A stretch of 64,000 bases of DNA, taken from contig NZ_PPEI02000004.1 in assembly GCF_002899895.1 (NCBI RefSeq), positions 248,001 through 312,000 on the forward strand, in the 5' to 3' direction. Shown here piece by piece: positions 9,250-18,491 of this stretch (its first letter is position 1; every line of letters starts with the position of its first letter). Origin of the DNA: Chryseobacterium oncorhynchi (GTDB lineage: Bacteria > Bacteroidota > Bacteroidia > Flavobacteriales > Weeksellaceae). The notes under the pieces were generated by a model that saw only the letters and a list, made by a program, of their open reading frames with translations, was not told the origin of the DNA and made no database searches. Both the position numbers and the translations under genes were made by a program.

Positions 9250-9719
9250 TGGTATTTGAGGATATATACGAACTCTACTGGCAGAAAATATTCCGTTTGT
9301 GCATGGGATATGTAAATGATACTGAATTAGCTCAGGATCTGGCCCAGGAAACCTTTATCATTGTATGGCAACAACTTCCGAAATTCAGAAATGAATCCAG
9401 TGTTGGAACATGGATCTTCAGGATTGCTTCCAACAACTGCCTCCGACAAATTGAAAAGGAAAAAAGATTTGCTAAAACAGATCTCCCCATCAATCTGGAA
9501 GAGAAAAAACAGGAGTCAATGGAACCCCAGATACAAATGCTTTATCAGTTTATTTCTGAACTGCAGGAAACAGACAGAATTATCATCTCTCTGGAACTGG
9601 AAGAAGTAAAACAAGCCGAAATAGCAAATATTGTAGGACTTTCGGAATCCAACATACGGGTAAAGATTCACAGGATAAAAGAAAAACTAACGCAAAAGTT
9701 TAAAGAAAATGGATACTAA
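9249..9719 (+). CDS. ECF-type RNA polymerase sigma factor
   Basis: 156 residues with the two-domain ECF layout: sigma region 2 at about 5-70 (ELAQDLAQETFIIVWQQL, then WIFRIASNNCLRQ) and region 4 at about 100-150, with a helix-turn-helix (QAEIANIVGLSESNIRVKIHR). It starts inside the stop codon of the hydrolase gene and ends 11 nt after the start of the membrane protein gene. It would redirect RNA polymerase on release from an anti-sigma factor. Confidence 0.95.
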   Translation: MVFEDIYELYWQKIFRLCMGYVNDTELAQDLAQETFIIVWQQLPKFRNESSVGTWIFRIASNNCLRQIEKEKRFAKTDLPINLEEKKQESMEPQIQMLYQFISELQETDRIIISLELEEVKQAEIANIVGLSESNIRVKIHRIKEKLTQKFKENGY

Positions 9720-10299
9720 TATAGATTTCAAAAATATATGGAAGAAACAAACTTCCAATAAGCCCAATATTGAAGAACTTCTGGGTAAGCTGAAAAAATT
9801 CAAGAATGAAAACCTGCGTAAACTTATCCTAACCAATCTTTTACTGATTGCAACATCTTTAGGCATAGCTTTCATATGGTATCATTATCAACCTCAACTG
9901 GCTACAACCAAAGTTGGAATTGTACTTGTTATTCTTGCAATGGTTATTTTCTTATTGGCCTATAATAAACTATTCATGCTCTTTTATAAGATTGACGATA
10001 CCCAATCCAATAGCGATTATCTTCAAACCCTTTATCTGGTGAAGAATAAACAGAAGTTTATGCAAACCACCATGCTCAATTTATATTTCATCATGCTGTT
10101 TCTGGGAATCTGTTTATATATGTACGAATATGCCTCAAGAATGACACTTATGTACGGAATACTGGCTTATGGATTAACATTTAGCTGGATAGGAATCAAT
10201 TGGTTTTATGTGAGACCAAAAACAATAAAAAAGCAACAGTCGAAAATTGATGGATTAATTAATAAATTTGAAGAAATCAATAATCAGTTAAAAGAATGA
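9709..10299 (+). CDS. Four-helix membrane protein, candidate anti-sigma factor
   Basis: 196 residues. A charged N-terminal region (about 1-35) precedes four predicted membrane segments (about 36-55, 66-90, 115-135 and 145-167), and the C-terminus is a short Lys/Glu-rich tail. No zinc-binding anti-sigma motif and no FecR domain are visible. It overlaps the sigma gene by 11 nt and the methyltransferase gene by 4 nt (ATGA). Position right after an ECF sigma gene plus a soluble N-terminus on a membrane anchor makes it a candidate anti-sigma factor; this is inference from context only. Confidence 0.7.
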   Translation: MDTNIDFKNIWKKQTSNKPNIEELLGKLKKFKNENLRKLILTNLLLIATSLGIAFIWYHYQPQLATTKVGIVLVILAMVIFLLAYNKLFMLFYKIDDTQSNSDYLQTLYLVKNKQKFMQTTMLNLYFIMLFLGICLYMYEYASRMTLMYGILAYGLTFSWIGINWFYVRPKTIKKQQSKIDGLINKFEEINNQLKE

Positions 10300-10913
10300 T
10301 AAGCTCTTCCGAAAATAAAAACCATTGGGAAAATGTATATGAAACCAAGAATCCGGATCAGGTAAGCTGGACTCAGGAAAAACCTAATACTTCTCTTGAA
10401 CTTATCCGTTCTTTTGGATTGGGTAAAGAGGCAAAAATCATAGATATTGGTGGTGGAGATAGCAATTTGGTTGATTATCTGATTGAAGAGGGCTATGAAA
10501 ACATCACTGTATTGGATATTTCTGCCAAAGCGTTGGAAAAAGCAAAGGAAAGACTGGGAAGTTCAGCCAGTAAAATCAAATGGATTGCTACAGATATCAC
10601 AGCATTTGAGCCTATAGAAACCTATGATATCTGGCATGACAGGGCTGCTTTTCATTTTCTTACGACTTCTGAACAGGTTTCAAAATATATAAGTATTGCA
10701 GAAAAAAATATAACGGGTTTTATGATTTTAGGAACGTTTTCTAAAAAAGGACCTACAAAGTGCAGCGGACTGGATATTCAACAATACGACGAAATATCAT
10801 TGTCTGAAAAATTTGAAACTGGATTTGAAAAAATAAACTGCATCACTGAAGATCACATCACCCCTTTCGGAACTACTCAAAATTTTGTTTTTTGCAGCTT
10901 TAAGAAGCATTAG
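10296..10913 (+). CDS. Class I SAM-dependent methyltransferase
   Basis: 205 residues. S-adenosylmethionine binding motif I is IIDIGGGDSNLVD at about residue 48-60, followed by the acidic motif II strand VLDIS and an ATDITAF segment. The N-terminal NHWENVYETK resembles small-molecule methyltransferases of the thiopurine/tellurite-resistance kind, but the substrate is unknown. Start overlaps the upstream stop by 4 nt, so it belongs to the sigma operon. Confidence 0.85.
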   Translation: MISSSENKNHWENVYETKNPDQVSWTQEKPNTSLELIRSFGLGKEAKIIDIGGGDSNLVDYLIEEGYENITVLDISAKALEKAKERLGSSASKIKWIATDITAFEPIETYDIWHDRAAFHFLTTSEQVSKYISIAEKNITGFMILGTFSKKGPTKCSGLDIQQYDEISLSEKFETGFEKINCITEDHITPFGTTQNFVFCSFKKH

Positions 10914-10973
10914 TTGTTTTATAGAATTTTTGAATTATCTTTAATAAACAAAAAAACATTCAATATAAAAACT

Positions 10974-12758
10974 ATGAAAAAATTATTATTTCTTTGCATT
11001 GCTGGCGCTTTGTCATCAAATTTTTATTCACAGAAGGTAGAATTTGAGGTATGCGGAACTGATGAATTAATGAAAAAACATTATGCCAGGTTCCCGGAAC
11101 AAAAAGTTCAGGACGATGCTTTTAATCTGGAATTATCCCGAATGATCAAAAGTGGAAAGCTTGCCTCAAGACTCAATCAAAATCAGGTATATGAAATTCC
11201 GATTGTGGTACATGTTGTAGGTGATGGAAGTGCTATAGGAACCGTTAATAATAGATCTGATGCGGATATTATTGCATGGGTTAATTACACCAACGGGGTC
11301 TTTGCAGGAAGTGCTTCTAGTGGAATGTCTTCTACAAGCTCAATTTTACCCGTAAAATTTGTTTTTGCCAAAATAAATCCCAGCTGTAATGCTACCAATG
11401 GAATCAACAGGATCAATGCTTCTCATCTTCCAAAATATGTAAGCGGCGGGGTAAATGATGATAACACGACTAATGCTGTGCCCGCAACAGATATTACATC
11501 CTTAGGATTATGGGACACCAGCAAATACTACAATATTTATGTTGTCAAAAAGCTAACCTCTAATGTGGGTGCTCTGAACGGCTATGCCTACTATCCGGGA
11601 GGAAGCAATGATTATTCTTTTATGTCTACCAGTGCTTCAACGGTAAATGCCCAAACCCTAGCCCATGAATTTGGCCATGCTTTAGGACTCAGACATACTC
11701 ATGAAGGATATAATACCACCTCAGGTGCCTGCCCTGTAAACAATGATTGCACAATGGATGGAGATCTTGTTTGTGATACCGAGCCTATGAAAAGCCTTTA
11801 TCACTCTTCTGTTCCTCAAAACTGCCAAGCAGGGCAAATCAATCCGTGTACCAGCCAGACCTATGCAGGTGGAGAAAAAAATGTGATGGCTTACACCTAC
11901 TGTTTCAGAGATTTATTCACGCAGGGGCAAGCAGACAGAGCAACAGCACAGCTTCTTCAGTACAGACAATCTTTGATTAACTCTCCTGTAGCTTCAGCAA
12001 CAGCAATTAATAATAATGTATCTCTTACAAATGCTTGTACACCAACATCCATCACCAATCCGGGAGGGTTTAACATTGGTATTACCACTGTAAAATTTGG
12101 CAGCATCAATAACTCTTCTAATAATTATAAACAAGCTTCCAATAATTTTTACGAAAATTTTACCAGCAATTACTGTTTTGGTTATTCAAAAACTACGATT
12201 CCCCAAAACACAGCAACTACCATTACTGTAGCACCGGGAACAAGCAATTCGCATATTATAAAAGCCTACATTGATTATAATAATGATGGCCAGTTTAATG
12301 AATCTACAGAATTGATACTTAATCAAAGTGGGATAAGTAATGGGGCATTGGCAACGGCCTCTGTCACTCCTCCACCAGGAGCAGTAATCAATACTCCTTT
12401 AAGAATGAGAGTAATCGGAGATTATAACGGAACAGCTATCACTGCCTGCTACACTCCAAAGTATGGACAGGTAGAAGATTATTCTGTAACTATTGAACCT
12501 CAGGCTTCATTATCGGTACAAAGTGGTTTACAAAAAGAGAATTCATTCATTACTAAAGATGAAAGTTCAGTATATGTAAAAAGTGATTCTAAAATCTCCA
12601 CATTGCATATCTACGATGCCTCAGGAAGACTACTTATTCATAAAACAGATATCAATACCTCAGAATTGAGAGTACCGATTGATCATAAAAATACCATCTT
12701 AACGGTTGCTATTGTTTTAAAAGACGGAAAAACAATTACCCAAAAATTAAAATTCTAA
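10974..12758 (+). CDS. Secreted M43-family zinc metalloprotease with GEVED-like and T9SS sorting domains
   Basis: I start at ATG 10974, which gives a standard signal peptide (to about residue 20, YSQ); the longer frame from 10914 has a non-signal leader. At 231-241 is the zinc site HEFGHALGLRH (HExxHxxGxxH), followed by an M43-like Met-turn (VMAYTYC) and paired cysteines. A GEVED-like module follows (IDYNNDGQF ... YGQVEDYSV), and the last 75 residues or so are a T9SS sorting domain (LHIYDASGRLLI). It is therefore an exported peptidase, probably released or surface-bound. It starts 60 nt after the methyltransferase and may be the last gene of the sigma operon. Confidence 0.92.
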   Translation: MKKLLFLCIAGALSSNFYSQKVEFEVCGTDELMKKHYARFPEQKVQDDAFNLELSRMIKSGKLASRLNQNQVYEIPIVVHVVGDGSAIGTVNNRSDADIIAWVNYTNGVFAGSASSGMSSTSSILPVKFVFAKINPSCNATNGINRINASHLPKYVSGGVNDDNTTNAVPATDITSLGLWDTSKYYNIYVVKKLTSNVGALNGYAYYPGGSNDYSFMSTSASTVNAQTLAHEFGHALGLRHTHEGYNTTSGACPVNNDCTMDGDLVCDTEPMKSLYHSSVPQNCQAGQINPCTSQTYAGGEKNVMAYTYCFRDLFTQGQADRATAQLLQYRQSLINSPVASATAINNNVSLTNACTPTSITNPGGFNIGITTVKFGSINNSSNNYKQASNNFYENFTSNYCFGYSKTTIPQNTATTITVAPGTSNSHIIKAYIDYNNDGQFNESTELILNQSGISNGALATASVTPPPGAVINTPLRMRVIGDYNGTAITACYTPKYGQVEDYSVTIEPQASLSVQSGLQKENSFITKDESSVYVKSDSKISTLHIYDASGRLLIHKTDINTSELRVPIDHKNTILTVAIVLKDGKTITQKLKF

Positions 12759-12778
12759 CAACTTCACGCATAAAAAAA

Positions 12779-12803
12779 GAGAGCAAAATGCTCTCTTTTT
12801 TTT
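12779..12803. terminator. Bidirectional terminator
   Basis: The 7-bp stem gagagca / tgctctc is flanked by A7 and T8 runs, between the protease gene and the convergent ABC transporter gene. Confidence 0.88.
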
Positions 12804-12855
12804 ATCCATTTAATCCAAGCCTTATCTTTACTACTTGGAATACTATCTTATTGTG

Positions 12856-14613
12856 TTATGATTCTTTCTCCACCTCTACTTCCACCTCATGGCGCAGTTG
12901 AGCTTTATAAAGTGTAGAATAATAACCATTCTTATCTAAAAGATCTAAGTGCTTCCCTTCTTCTACAATTTTTCCATGTTCCATTACGATAATCTTATCT
13001 GCTTTTTCAATGGTGGAAAGTCTGTGGGCAATAATAATTGATGTTCTGTTCTTCGTGATTTTTTCCGTAGCTCTTTGAATCAGTTTCTCACTTTCATGAT
13101 CAATAGAAGACGTTGCTTCATCCAGAATTAAAATCTTCGGATCAGATAAATAAGCTCTAAGGAAAGATAATAATTGTCTTTGACCTAAAGAGATTGATGA
13201 ACCTCTTTCGCTTACCACATAATCATAACCACCAGGAAGCTGTTCTATAAACTGATCTACTTCAATTTCTTTAGCACCGGCCTTTATTTTATCCAAAGTG
13301 ATACTGTCATCCCCAAAGGAAAGGTTTTCGAAAATACTACCGTGGAAAAGGAAAACATCCTGCAATACCACGCCGATATGACTTCTAAGATTGTATAATT
13401 CATAATCTTTTAAGTTCACATCATCGATGAGTATATTTCCGGAATTAATATCATAAAGCCTCGTAATCAAGCTGATAATAGTAGATTTTCCTGCACCAGT
13501 TGCCCCAACAATTGCTACCGTTTCTCCAGGATTTACTTTAAAATCAATCCCTTTTAGTACTTCCTGCTTATCATCATAAGCAAAATGTACTTTCTGGAAT
13601 TCTATTTTACCGGCAAAGTGATCTTTTTTCACAGTTCCTGTATTCGGCATCGAAATTTCTTCATCCATTAATCCCAATACTCTTTCTGCTCCTACAATAC
13701 CTCTCTGGATATTATTGAAACGGTCTGCAATCTGTCTTAAAGGACGGATTAGCATTGAAATATACTGAATAAATGCAATCACTACCCCCGCACTTATCGT
13801 GATATATCCTCCATAAAAAAGAATAAATCCGATGAACAGGGACGAAATAAGTTCTACTACCGGAAAGAATAATGAGAAAATGAAAACGGTTCTCAACAAG
13901 GCATCTTTCAGCGTAATGTTAATTTCATCAAATCTCTTGAATTCCGATTCTTGTCTGTTGAAAACCTGAATAATAGACATTCCGGCCAGCCTCTCCTGTA
14001 CAAATGAGTTTTGTGTAGCCGTCCAGTTTCTCTCATCTCCAAATGCTTTTTTCAACCTCTTCTGGAAAAACCTTGTGATAATCACCATTAAAGGTAAAAT
14101 TGCCAATGTAATATAACTCAGATGAACATTGGTACTGAACATCATCACCAATACAAATACAATCCTAAGGATATCCCCAAAAACCATCAGGAAACCGTCA
14201 GTATAAACCGTTGCAATGGTCTCCACATCACCTACAGCGCGGGTAACCAATTGTCCGATAGGAGTTTTGTCGAAGAAAGATGTTTTGAAATAAATCAATT
14301 TAGAATATAATCTCTCCCTGATATCCCTGATTACATTTTGTGAGATAAAGTTTGAAAAATAAACTAAAAAAAAGTTTAAAACGGTTTCTGCAAATACCAA
14401 TCCCACCAAGATATAGATATGCTTCATCATCAAAGCCTTGTCTTGCAGCTTTGTGATGTCATTATCCACCACTTCCATGGTAAGGTATGGTCTGTAAGTA
14501 GAAACAATTGAAAGTATTACGGAGATTATTAAAGTAAGGATGAACCAAGAACGAAATTTCATTCCGATAAAGAACAGCCTTTTTACAATTCCCCAGGTAT
14601 CTTGTTTTTTCAT
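12856..14613 (-). CDS. ABC exporter, fused permease and ATPase
   Basis: 585 residues in the half-transporter layout: about six membrane helices in the first 300 residues, then a nucleotide-binding domain. Walker A is GATGAGKST (about 370-378), the Q-loop is VVLQD, Walker B is ILILDEA (494-500) and the switch His is in IIAHRL. The signature is ISLGQ instead of LSGGQ, a variant found in MsbA/MdlB-like lipid and multidrug exporters. The substrate is unknown. A TAnnTTTG promoter element lies 35 nt upstream of the start, so it is likely transcribed separately from truA. Confidence 0.93.
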   Translation of the reverse strand: MKKQDTWGIVKRLFFIGMKFRSWFILTLIISVILSIVSTYRPYLTMEVVDNDITKLQDKALMMKHIYILVGLVFAETVLNFFLVYFSNFISQNVIRDIRERLYSKLIYFKTSFFDKTPIGQLVTRAVGDVETIATVYTDGFLMVFGDILRIVFVLVMMFSTNVHLSYITLAILPLMVIITRFFQKRLKKAFGDERNWTATQNSFVQERLAGMSIIQVFNRQESEFKRFDEINITLKDALLRTVFIFSLFFPVVELISSLFIGFILFYGGYITISAGVVIAFIQYISMLIRPLRQIADRFNNIQRGIVGAERVLGLMDEEISMPNTGTVKKDHFAGKIEFQKVHFAYDDKQEVLKGIDFKVNPGETVAIVGATGAGKSTIISLITRLYDINSGNILIDDVNLKDYELYNLRSHIGVVLQDVFLFHGSIFENLSFGDDSITLDKIKAGAKEIEVDQFIEQLPGGYDYVVSERGSSISLGQRQLLSFLRAYLSDPKILILDEATSSIDHESEKLIQRATEKITKNRTSIIIAHRLSTIEKADKIIVMEHGKIVEEGKHLDLLDKNGYYSTLYKAQLRHEVEVEVEKES

Positions 14614-14647
14614 TGTACGAATCGAAGAAAAGAATTAAAATTCTATG

Positions 14648-14655
14648 CAAAAATA
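14648..14655 (-). promoter_or_regulatory. Promoter -7 element of the ABC exporter gene
   Basis: On the minus strand this reads TATTTTTG, an exact match to the Bacteroidetes TAnnTTTG element, followed by GCA. No clear -33 TTG is seen. Confidence 0.55.
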
Positions 14656-14774
14656 AGACTTTCTACATTGCCAGCCTTTAGAACTTTTGCAAATCGTTAT
14701 AGAAAATTTCAGATACCTATCATTTACAGAATGAATATCTTCTGTCAACTGGTGCTTCTTTCTTATGTATAGAT

Positions 14775-15122
14775 CTATTGACGCTCTGAAATTTCACCTA
14801 TCTTTTCTATTTCAATAGATGGTTTTTGAATATTCTCTTTTTTAAATTTTTTCTCAAGAAACTGGTAAATTCCCCAGACTAAAGCGATAGAAATGAGCCA
14901 ACCGACAATATTAACCGCAGAAAACCCTGTATAGTTTACATCATTCAAAGATTCCGGATTGGTTATAGTCAGATACATCCCGACACTAAATGCTAAAAAA
15001 ATTTGAGATCCAAGATAAATTCCTATTGCCAAAAGGCCAAACTGCCACTTTGTTTTTCCAAACCTTTCTGCCAGCTGGGCATAGTATCGGTAGGCACCGA
15101 TAAGGATAAAAATTGATAACAT
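14775..15122 (-). CDS. Small membrane protein of unknown function (115 aa)
   Basis: Not recognised. Three hydrophobic stretches (about residues 1-12, 25-52 and 67-85) are followed by a basic, Lys/Glu-rich tail, so probably an inner-membrane protein with a cytoplasmic C-terminus. It lies 35 nt downstream of truA on the same strand and is probably co-transcribed with it. Confidence 0.75.
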   Translation of the reverse strand: MLSIFILIGAYRYYAQLAERFGKTKWQFGLLAIGIYLGSQIFLAFSVGMYLTITNPESLNDVNYTGFSAVNIVGWLISIALVWGIYQFLEKKFKKENIQKPSIEIEKIGEISERQ

Positions 15123-15157
15123 GATTATTATTTTGTTTTTTAGTTTTTTAGTTTTTT

Positions 15158-15889
15158 TTAAAATTCGTAGCCTACATCTACTAAATACAGTCCATGGGCC
15201 GGTGCCGAAGTTCCTGCTGCATTACGGTTTTTGTCTTCAATTACCCTACGTAGATCCTCAGGCTTCAGTTTTCCGGTACCAATTTCTACCATGGTACCTA
15301 CAATAGCACGAACCATATTTCTCAGAAAACGATTGGCAGAAATGGTAAACTTAAGTTCTGTTCCCTCCTGCTCCCAATGTGCCTTATACATTTTGCAGAT
15401 ATTCGTCTTGTTGTCAGTTTTTAATTTTGCAAAGCTTGTAAAATCTTCATACTCGAATAAAATTTTGCAGGCTTCATTCATTTTGTCTATATCCAATGAT
15501 CTTTTCCAGTGCTGCCATGCAGATTCCTGGGTAAATGGATTTTTCGATAATGAAATATAATACTCGTATGTTCTATACGTTGCATCAAAGCGGGCGTGAA
15601 AGTCATCTCTCACCTTAAAAATCCTGTGAATGGAAATATCAGGAGGAAGAAAACCGTTTAGTCTGCGAGGAAATTCATCACTCAACTCATGTTCCGTATC
15701 AAAGTGAGCAAATATTTTTTTGGCATGAACCCCTGTATCCGTTCTTCCGGCTCCTGTAGTTTTAATCTCTTCCCTTAAAATTGTGGAAAGTGCTTTTTCT
15801 AGTTCTTCCTGTACAGAAATGGCGTCCGGCTGTATCTGATAGCCGAAATAATTCTTTCCGTTGTAAGAAAATTCAATAAAGTATCTCAA
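15158..15889 (-). CDS. truA: tRNA pseudouridine(38-40) synthase
   Basis: Forms pseudouridine at positions 38-40 in the anticodon arm of several tRNAs. The catalytic aspartate is in GAGRTDTGVHA (Asp51 from the start chosen). No ATG is available in frame upstream of the conserved N-terminus. I choose TTG at 15889, which yields M-R-Y-F-I-E-F-S-Y-N-G as in the family (243 residues); a second TTG at 15910 would add seven residues. A small membrane protein gene follows closely. Confidence 0.93.
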   Translation of the reverse strand: MRYFIEFSYNGKNYFGYQIQPDAISVQEELEKALSTILREEIKTTGAGRTDTGVHAKKIFAHFDTEHELSDEFPRRLNGFLPPDISIHRIFKVRDDFHARFDATYRTYEYYISLSKNPFTQESAWQHWKRSLDIDKMNEACKILFEYEDFTSFAKLKTDNKTNICKMYKAHWEQEGTELKFTISANRFLRNMVRAIVGTMVEIGTGKLKPEDLRRVIEDKNRNAAGTSAPAHGLYLVDVGYEF

Positions 15890-15983
15890 TGTATTATAAT
15901 AACTCCACAAAAATACTTTAATTTAACGAAATATTTGTTGAAAAGTCTTTGAGAATATTATACTAAATCCCTATGAAAATTCC

Positions 15984-15991
15984 TATTTTTG
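15984..15991 (+). promoter_or_regulatory. Promoter -7 element directly ahead of lpxK
   Basis: TATTTTTG matches TAnnTTTG exactly and is followed by GCA. It ends only 7 nt before the lpxK ATG, so the transcript would have an extremely short leader or none. Confidence 0.5.
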
Positions 15992-15998
15992 CAATCGT

Positions 15999-17024
15999 AT
16001 GAAAAGATGGTACCTTTATCCTTTTTCCCTTGGTTATCATTTGGTAACGGGTATCCGAAACACAATGTACGATTGGGGAATTTTTAAGTCGACAAAATTC
16101 AAGACACCGATAATCAATGTCGGGAACCTCTCTGTGGGCGGAAGCGGTAAGTCACCAATGGTGATGTATCTTGCCCAATATTTATCCAAACACTACAGAA
16201 CCGGAGTTCTTTCAAGGGGCTACGGAAGGCTGAGTAAAGGGTACGAGGTTACCAACTATGACAGTAATTATAAAGTAGTGGGCGATGAAGCTATGCAGCT
16301 TTTTGAACGTTTCAAAAACCGTTTTGTTATTGCCGTATCCGAAGAACGTGTTCCTGGTGCCAAAAAGGTAATTGACGATATGGATCTGGAGGTATTGGTA
16401 TTGGATGATGCCTTACAGCACAGAGCTATTAAGGCAGGTTTCAATATTTTGATGACAGACTTTAATGATCCTTTCTTCAAGGATTACCTGCTTCCTGCCG
16501 GAGACCTTAGAGAATCCAGAGCGGGAGCAAACAGAGCAAATATTATCATGGTCAGCAAGTGTCCCGATGAACTTACAGAGGAAACCAAAAGGTATTATAT
16601 TTCAAGGATAAGACCGTCTTATAATCAAAAAGTATTCTTTTCATCCATTGGTTATGACGAAAATGTTTACGGAAAAGATAAAATGCTTCCGGACAATAAC
16701 CTGAATTATTATGATATCCTACTGATTACAGGAATTGCCAATCCTAAACCTCTTTTAGAACATTTAGCTAAGTTTTCAAAAAGGGTTAAACATTTAAAGT
16801 TTAGGGATCATCACAATTTCACGGATGATGATATAAAAAAAATTCTTGCAGAGTATAAAAAATTAGGTGAATATAAACTGATATTAACCACAGAGAAAGA
16901 TTATGTCCGTCTGAAAACTTTTGACTATCTTAGAGATATTGTTTACTACTGGCCTATCAATGTCATTATTGATAAAAAGGAGGAATTCAATCAAATCATC
17001 TTAGATTATGTTAGAAAAAATTAA
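15999..17024 (+). CDS. lpxK: Tetraacyldisaccharide 4'-kinase
   Basis: Phosphorylates the 4' position of the lipid A precursor at the inner membrane. 341 residues with an N-terminal membrane-associated helix and the unusual LpxK P-loop VGNLSVGGSGKSP (about 41-53). Later LpxK-like stretches are LDDALQHR and DHHNFTDDD. The 3' end overlaps the purine nucleoside phosphorylase gene by 17 nt, so the two form a translationally linked pair despite unrelated pathways. Confidence 0.96.
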   Translation: MKRWYLYPFSLGYHLVTGIRNTMYDWGIFKSTKFKTPIINVGNLSVGGSGKSPMVMYLAQYLSKHYRTGVLSRGYGRLSKGYEVTNYDSNYKVVGDEAMQLFERFKNRFVIAVSEERVPGAKKVIDDMDLEVLVLDDALQHRAIKAGFNILMTDFNDPFFKDYLLPAGDLRESRAGANRANIIMVSKCPDELTEETKRYYISRIRPSYNQKVFFSSIGYDENVYGKDKMLPDNNLNYYDILLITGIANPKPLLEHLAKFSKRVKHLKFRDHHNFTDDDIKKILAEYKKLGEYKLILTTEKDYVRLKTFDYLRDIVYYWPINVIIDKKEEFNQIILDYVRKN

Positions 17025-17823
17025 TGAGACAGCTGATTTTATCAAGAATATCATTCAGGAAACGCCTGATTATGCTGTTATTTTAGGATCCGGACTTGGA
17101 AAATTACAAAATGAAGTAGAACCGATCCATGTTTTAGAGTACAAAGACATCCCCAACTTTCCACAAACTACAGTTGCCGGCCATACCGGTAAGCTTATCT
17201 ACGGAATACTGGAAGGGAAAAAAGTACTGATGATGAGTGGCCGTTTTCACTATTATGAAGGTCATTCTATGGAAACGGTAACCTTTCCTGTAAGGGTTTT
17301 TCATCTATTAGGAATTCAAAATCTAATTCTGTCCAATGCCTGTGGAGGAGTAAATCCTGATTATAGCATTGCAGATGTTGTTATACTAAAGGATCACATC
17401 AATATGATGCCCGAGCACCCACTGCGAGGGAAAAACATAGACGAACTCGGACCACGATTTGTGGATATGAGTGAACCCTACAACAAAAAAATGATTGCTG
17501 TAGCCGAAAAGGCCGCCTTAGAAAATAACATTAAAATCCATCAGGGAATCTACGTTGCATTACAAGGTCCAACCTTTGAAACTCCGGCTGAATATGGAAT
17601 GATCAAAGCCATTGGAGGTGATATGGTGGGAATGAGCACCGTTCCTGAAGTTATTGTTGCCAAGCACATGGGAATGGATGTATTTTGTATGTCTGTTATT
17701 ACCGATCTTGGCGGACCGGATATCGCGTTTGCCGTTTCTCACGAAGAAGTTTTAAATGCTGCAAACAAAGCTATGCCTAATGTCATTACGGTAGTGAAAG
17801 GATTAATCAAGAACTATCAATAG
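17008..17823 (+). CDS. punA: Purine nucleoside phosphorylase
   Basis: Cleaves purine nucleosides with phosphate to free base and (deoxy)ribose 1-phosphate, for salvage. 271 residues, trimeric-type PNP: phosphate loop GSGLG near residue 27, MSGRFHYYEGHSM with the phosphate-binding Arg/His, NACGG, and the purine-binding region ALQGPTFETPAEYGM followed by GMSTVPE and an ITDLGG segment. It overlaps the end of lpxK. Confidence 0.95.
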   Translation: MLEKINETADFIKNIIQETPDYAVILGSGLGKLQNEVEPIHVLEYKDIPNFPQTTVAGHTGKLIYGILEGKKVLMMSGRFHYYEGHSMETVTFPVRVFHLLGIQNLILSNACGGVNPDYSIADVVILKDHINMMPEHPLRGKNIDELGPRFVDMSEPYNKKMIAVAEKAALENNIKIHQGIYVALQGPTFETPAEYGMIKAIGGDMVGMSTVPEVIVAKHMGMDVFCMSVITDLGGPDIAFAVSHEEVLNAANKAMPNVITVVKGLIKNYQ

Positions 17824-17955
17824 AATTACTCTTTTTTAAGCACTCATTTATCTATCCATAGAAATTTTCAATTTTATAAATTTTTCCTAATTCATGAAAA
17901 ATCAATCTCAGATTGCAATTCATTGTTTAGATTTGTATAAATGAAATTGTAAGAA

Positions 17956-18471
17956 ATGAGAAAGTTGTTATTAATTTTTATGATAGGAATATTTGGATTA
18001 AGCTATGCACAGAAGATTCCTACTGTTCTTAAAACCGGATTTTCCAAGGAAGCTTTAAAGCAGAAACTGGAAGACGAAGACGGAAAAGCAATTACCATCC
18101 AACAGATTTTGAATCAACATAAAGGAAAAGTTTTGGTGATTGATTTCTGGGCAGGATGGTGTAGAGATTGTTTACAAGCTCTTCCAAAAGCCGAAATATT
18201 AGAAAAAAATAATCCAAATATTGATTTTGTGTTCCTATCACTGGAAAGATCAAAAGAGGGGTTTGATAAAAGCCTTGTAAGATTCAATATGAAAGATAAG
18301 GATAACTACTGGTTTGCATCTGGATGGAAAAATGATTTCAACAATTATATTGACCTGAACTGGATTCCAAGATACATGATTATTGATCAGAAATCATCTA
18401 TTGCAAAATATTATGCTATCTCTCCGGAAGATCCTGAAATTCAACAAACCATAGACAACCTTTTAAAATAA
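17956..18471 (+). CDS. Thioredoxin-like protein of the TlpA/AhpC type, exported
   Basis: 171 residues with a signal peptide (1-18, SYAQ). The thioredoxin fold has the redox motif WCRDC at 68-72 (WAGWCRDCLQALP) and the cis-Pro loop NWIPRYMIID. The CxxC middle residues Arg-Asp differ from the common Pro-Pro or Gly-Pro and may shift the redox potential. It likely reduces or oxidises periplasmic thiols, or helps cytochrome maturation; the exact partner is unknown. A TAnnTTTG element (TAGATTTG, 17928-17935) lies 20 nt before the start. Confidence 0.87.
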   Translation: MRKLLLIFMIGIFGLSYAQKIPTVLKTGFSKEALKQKLEDEDGKAITIQQILNQHKGKVLVIDFWAGWCRDCLQALPKAEILEKNNPNIDFVFLSLERSKEGFDKSLVRFNMKDKDNYWFASGWKNDFNNYIDLNWIPRYMIIDQKSSIAKYYAISPEDPEIQQTIDNLLK

Positions 18472-18491
18472 TTCCACCTATTTTTCACACC

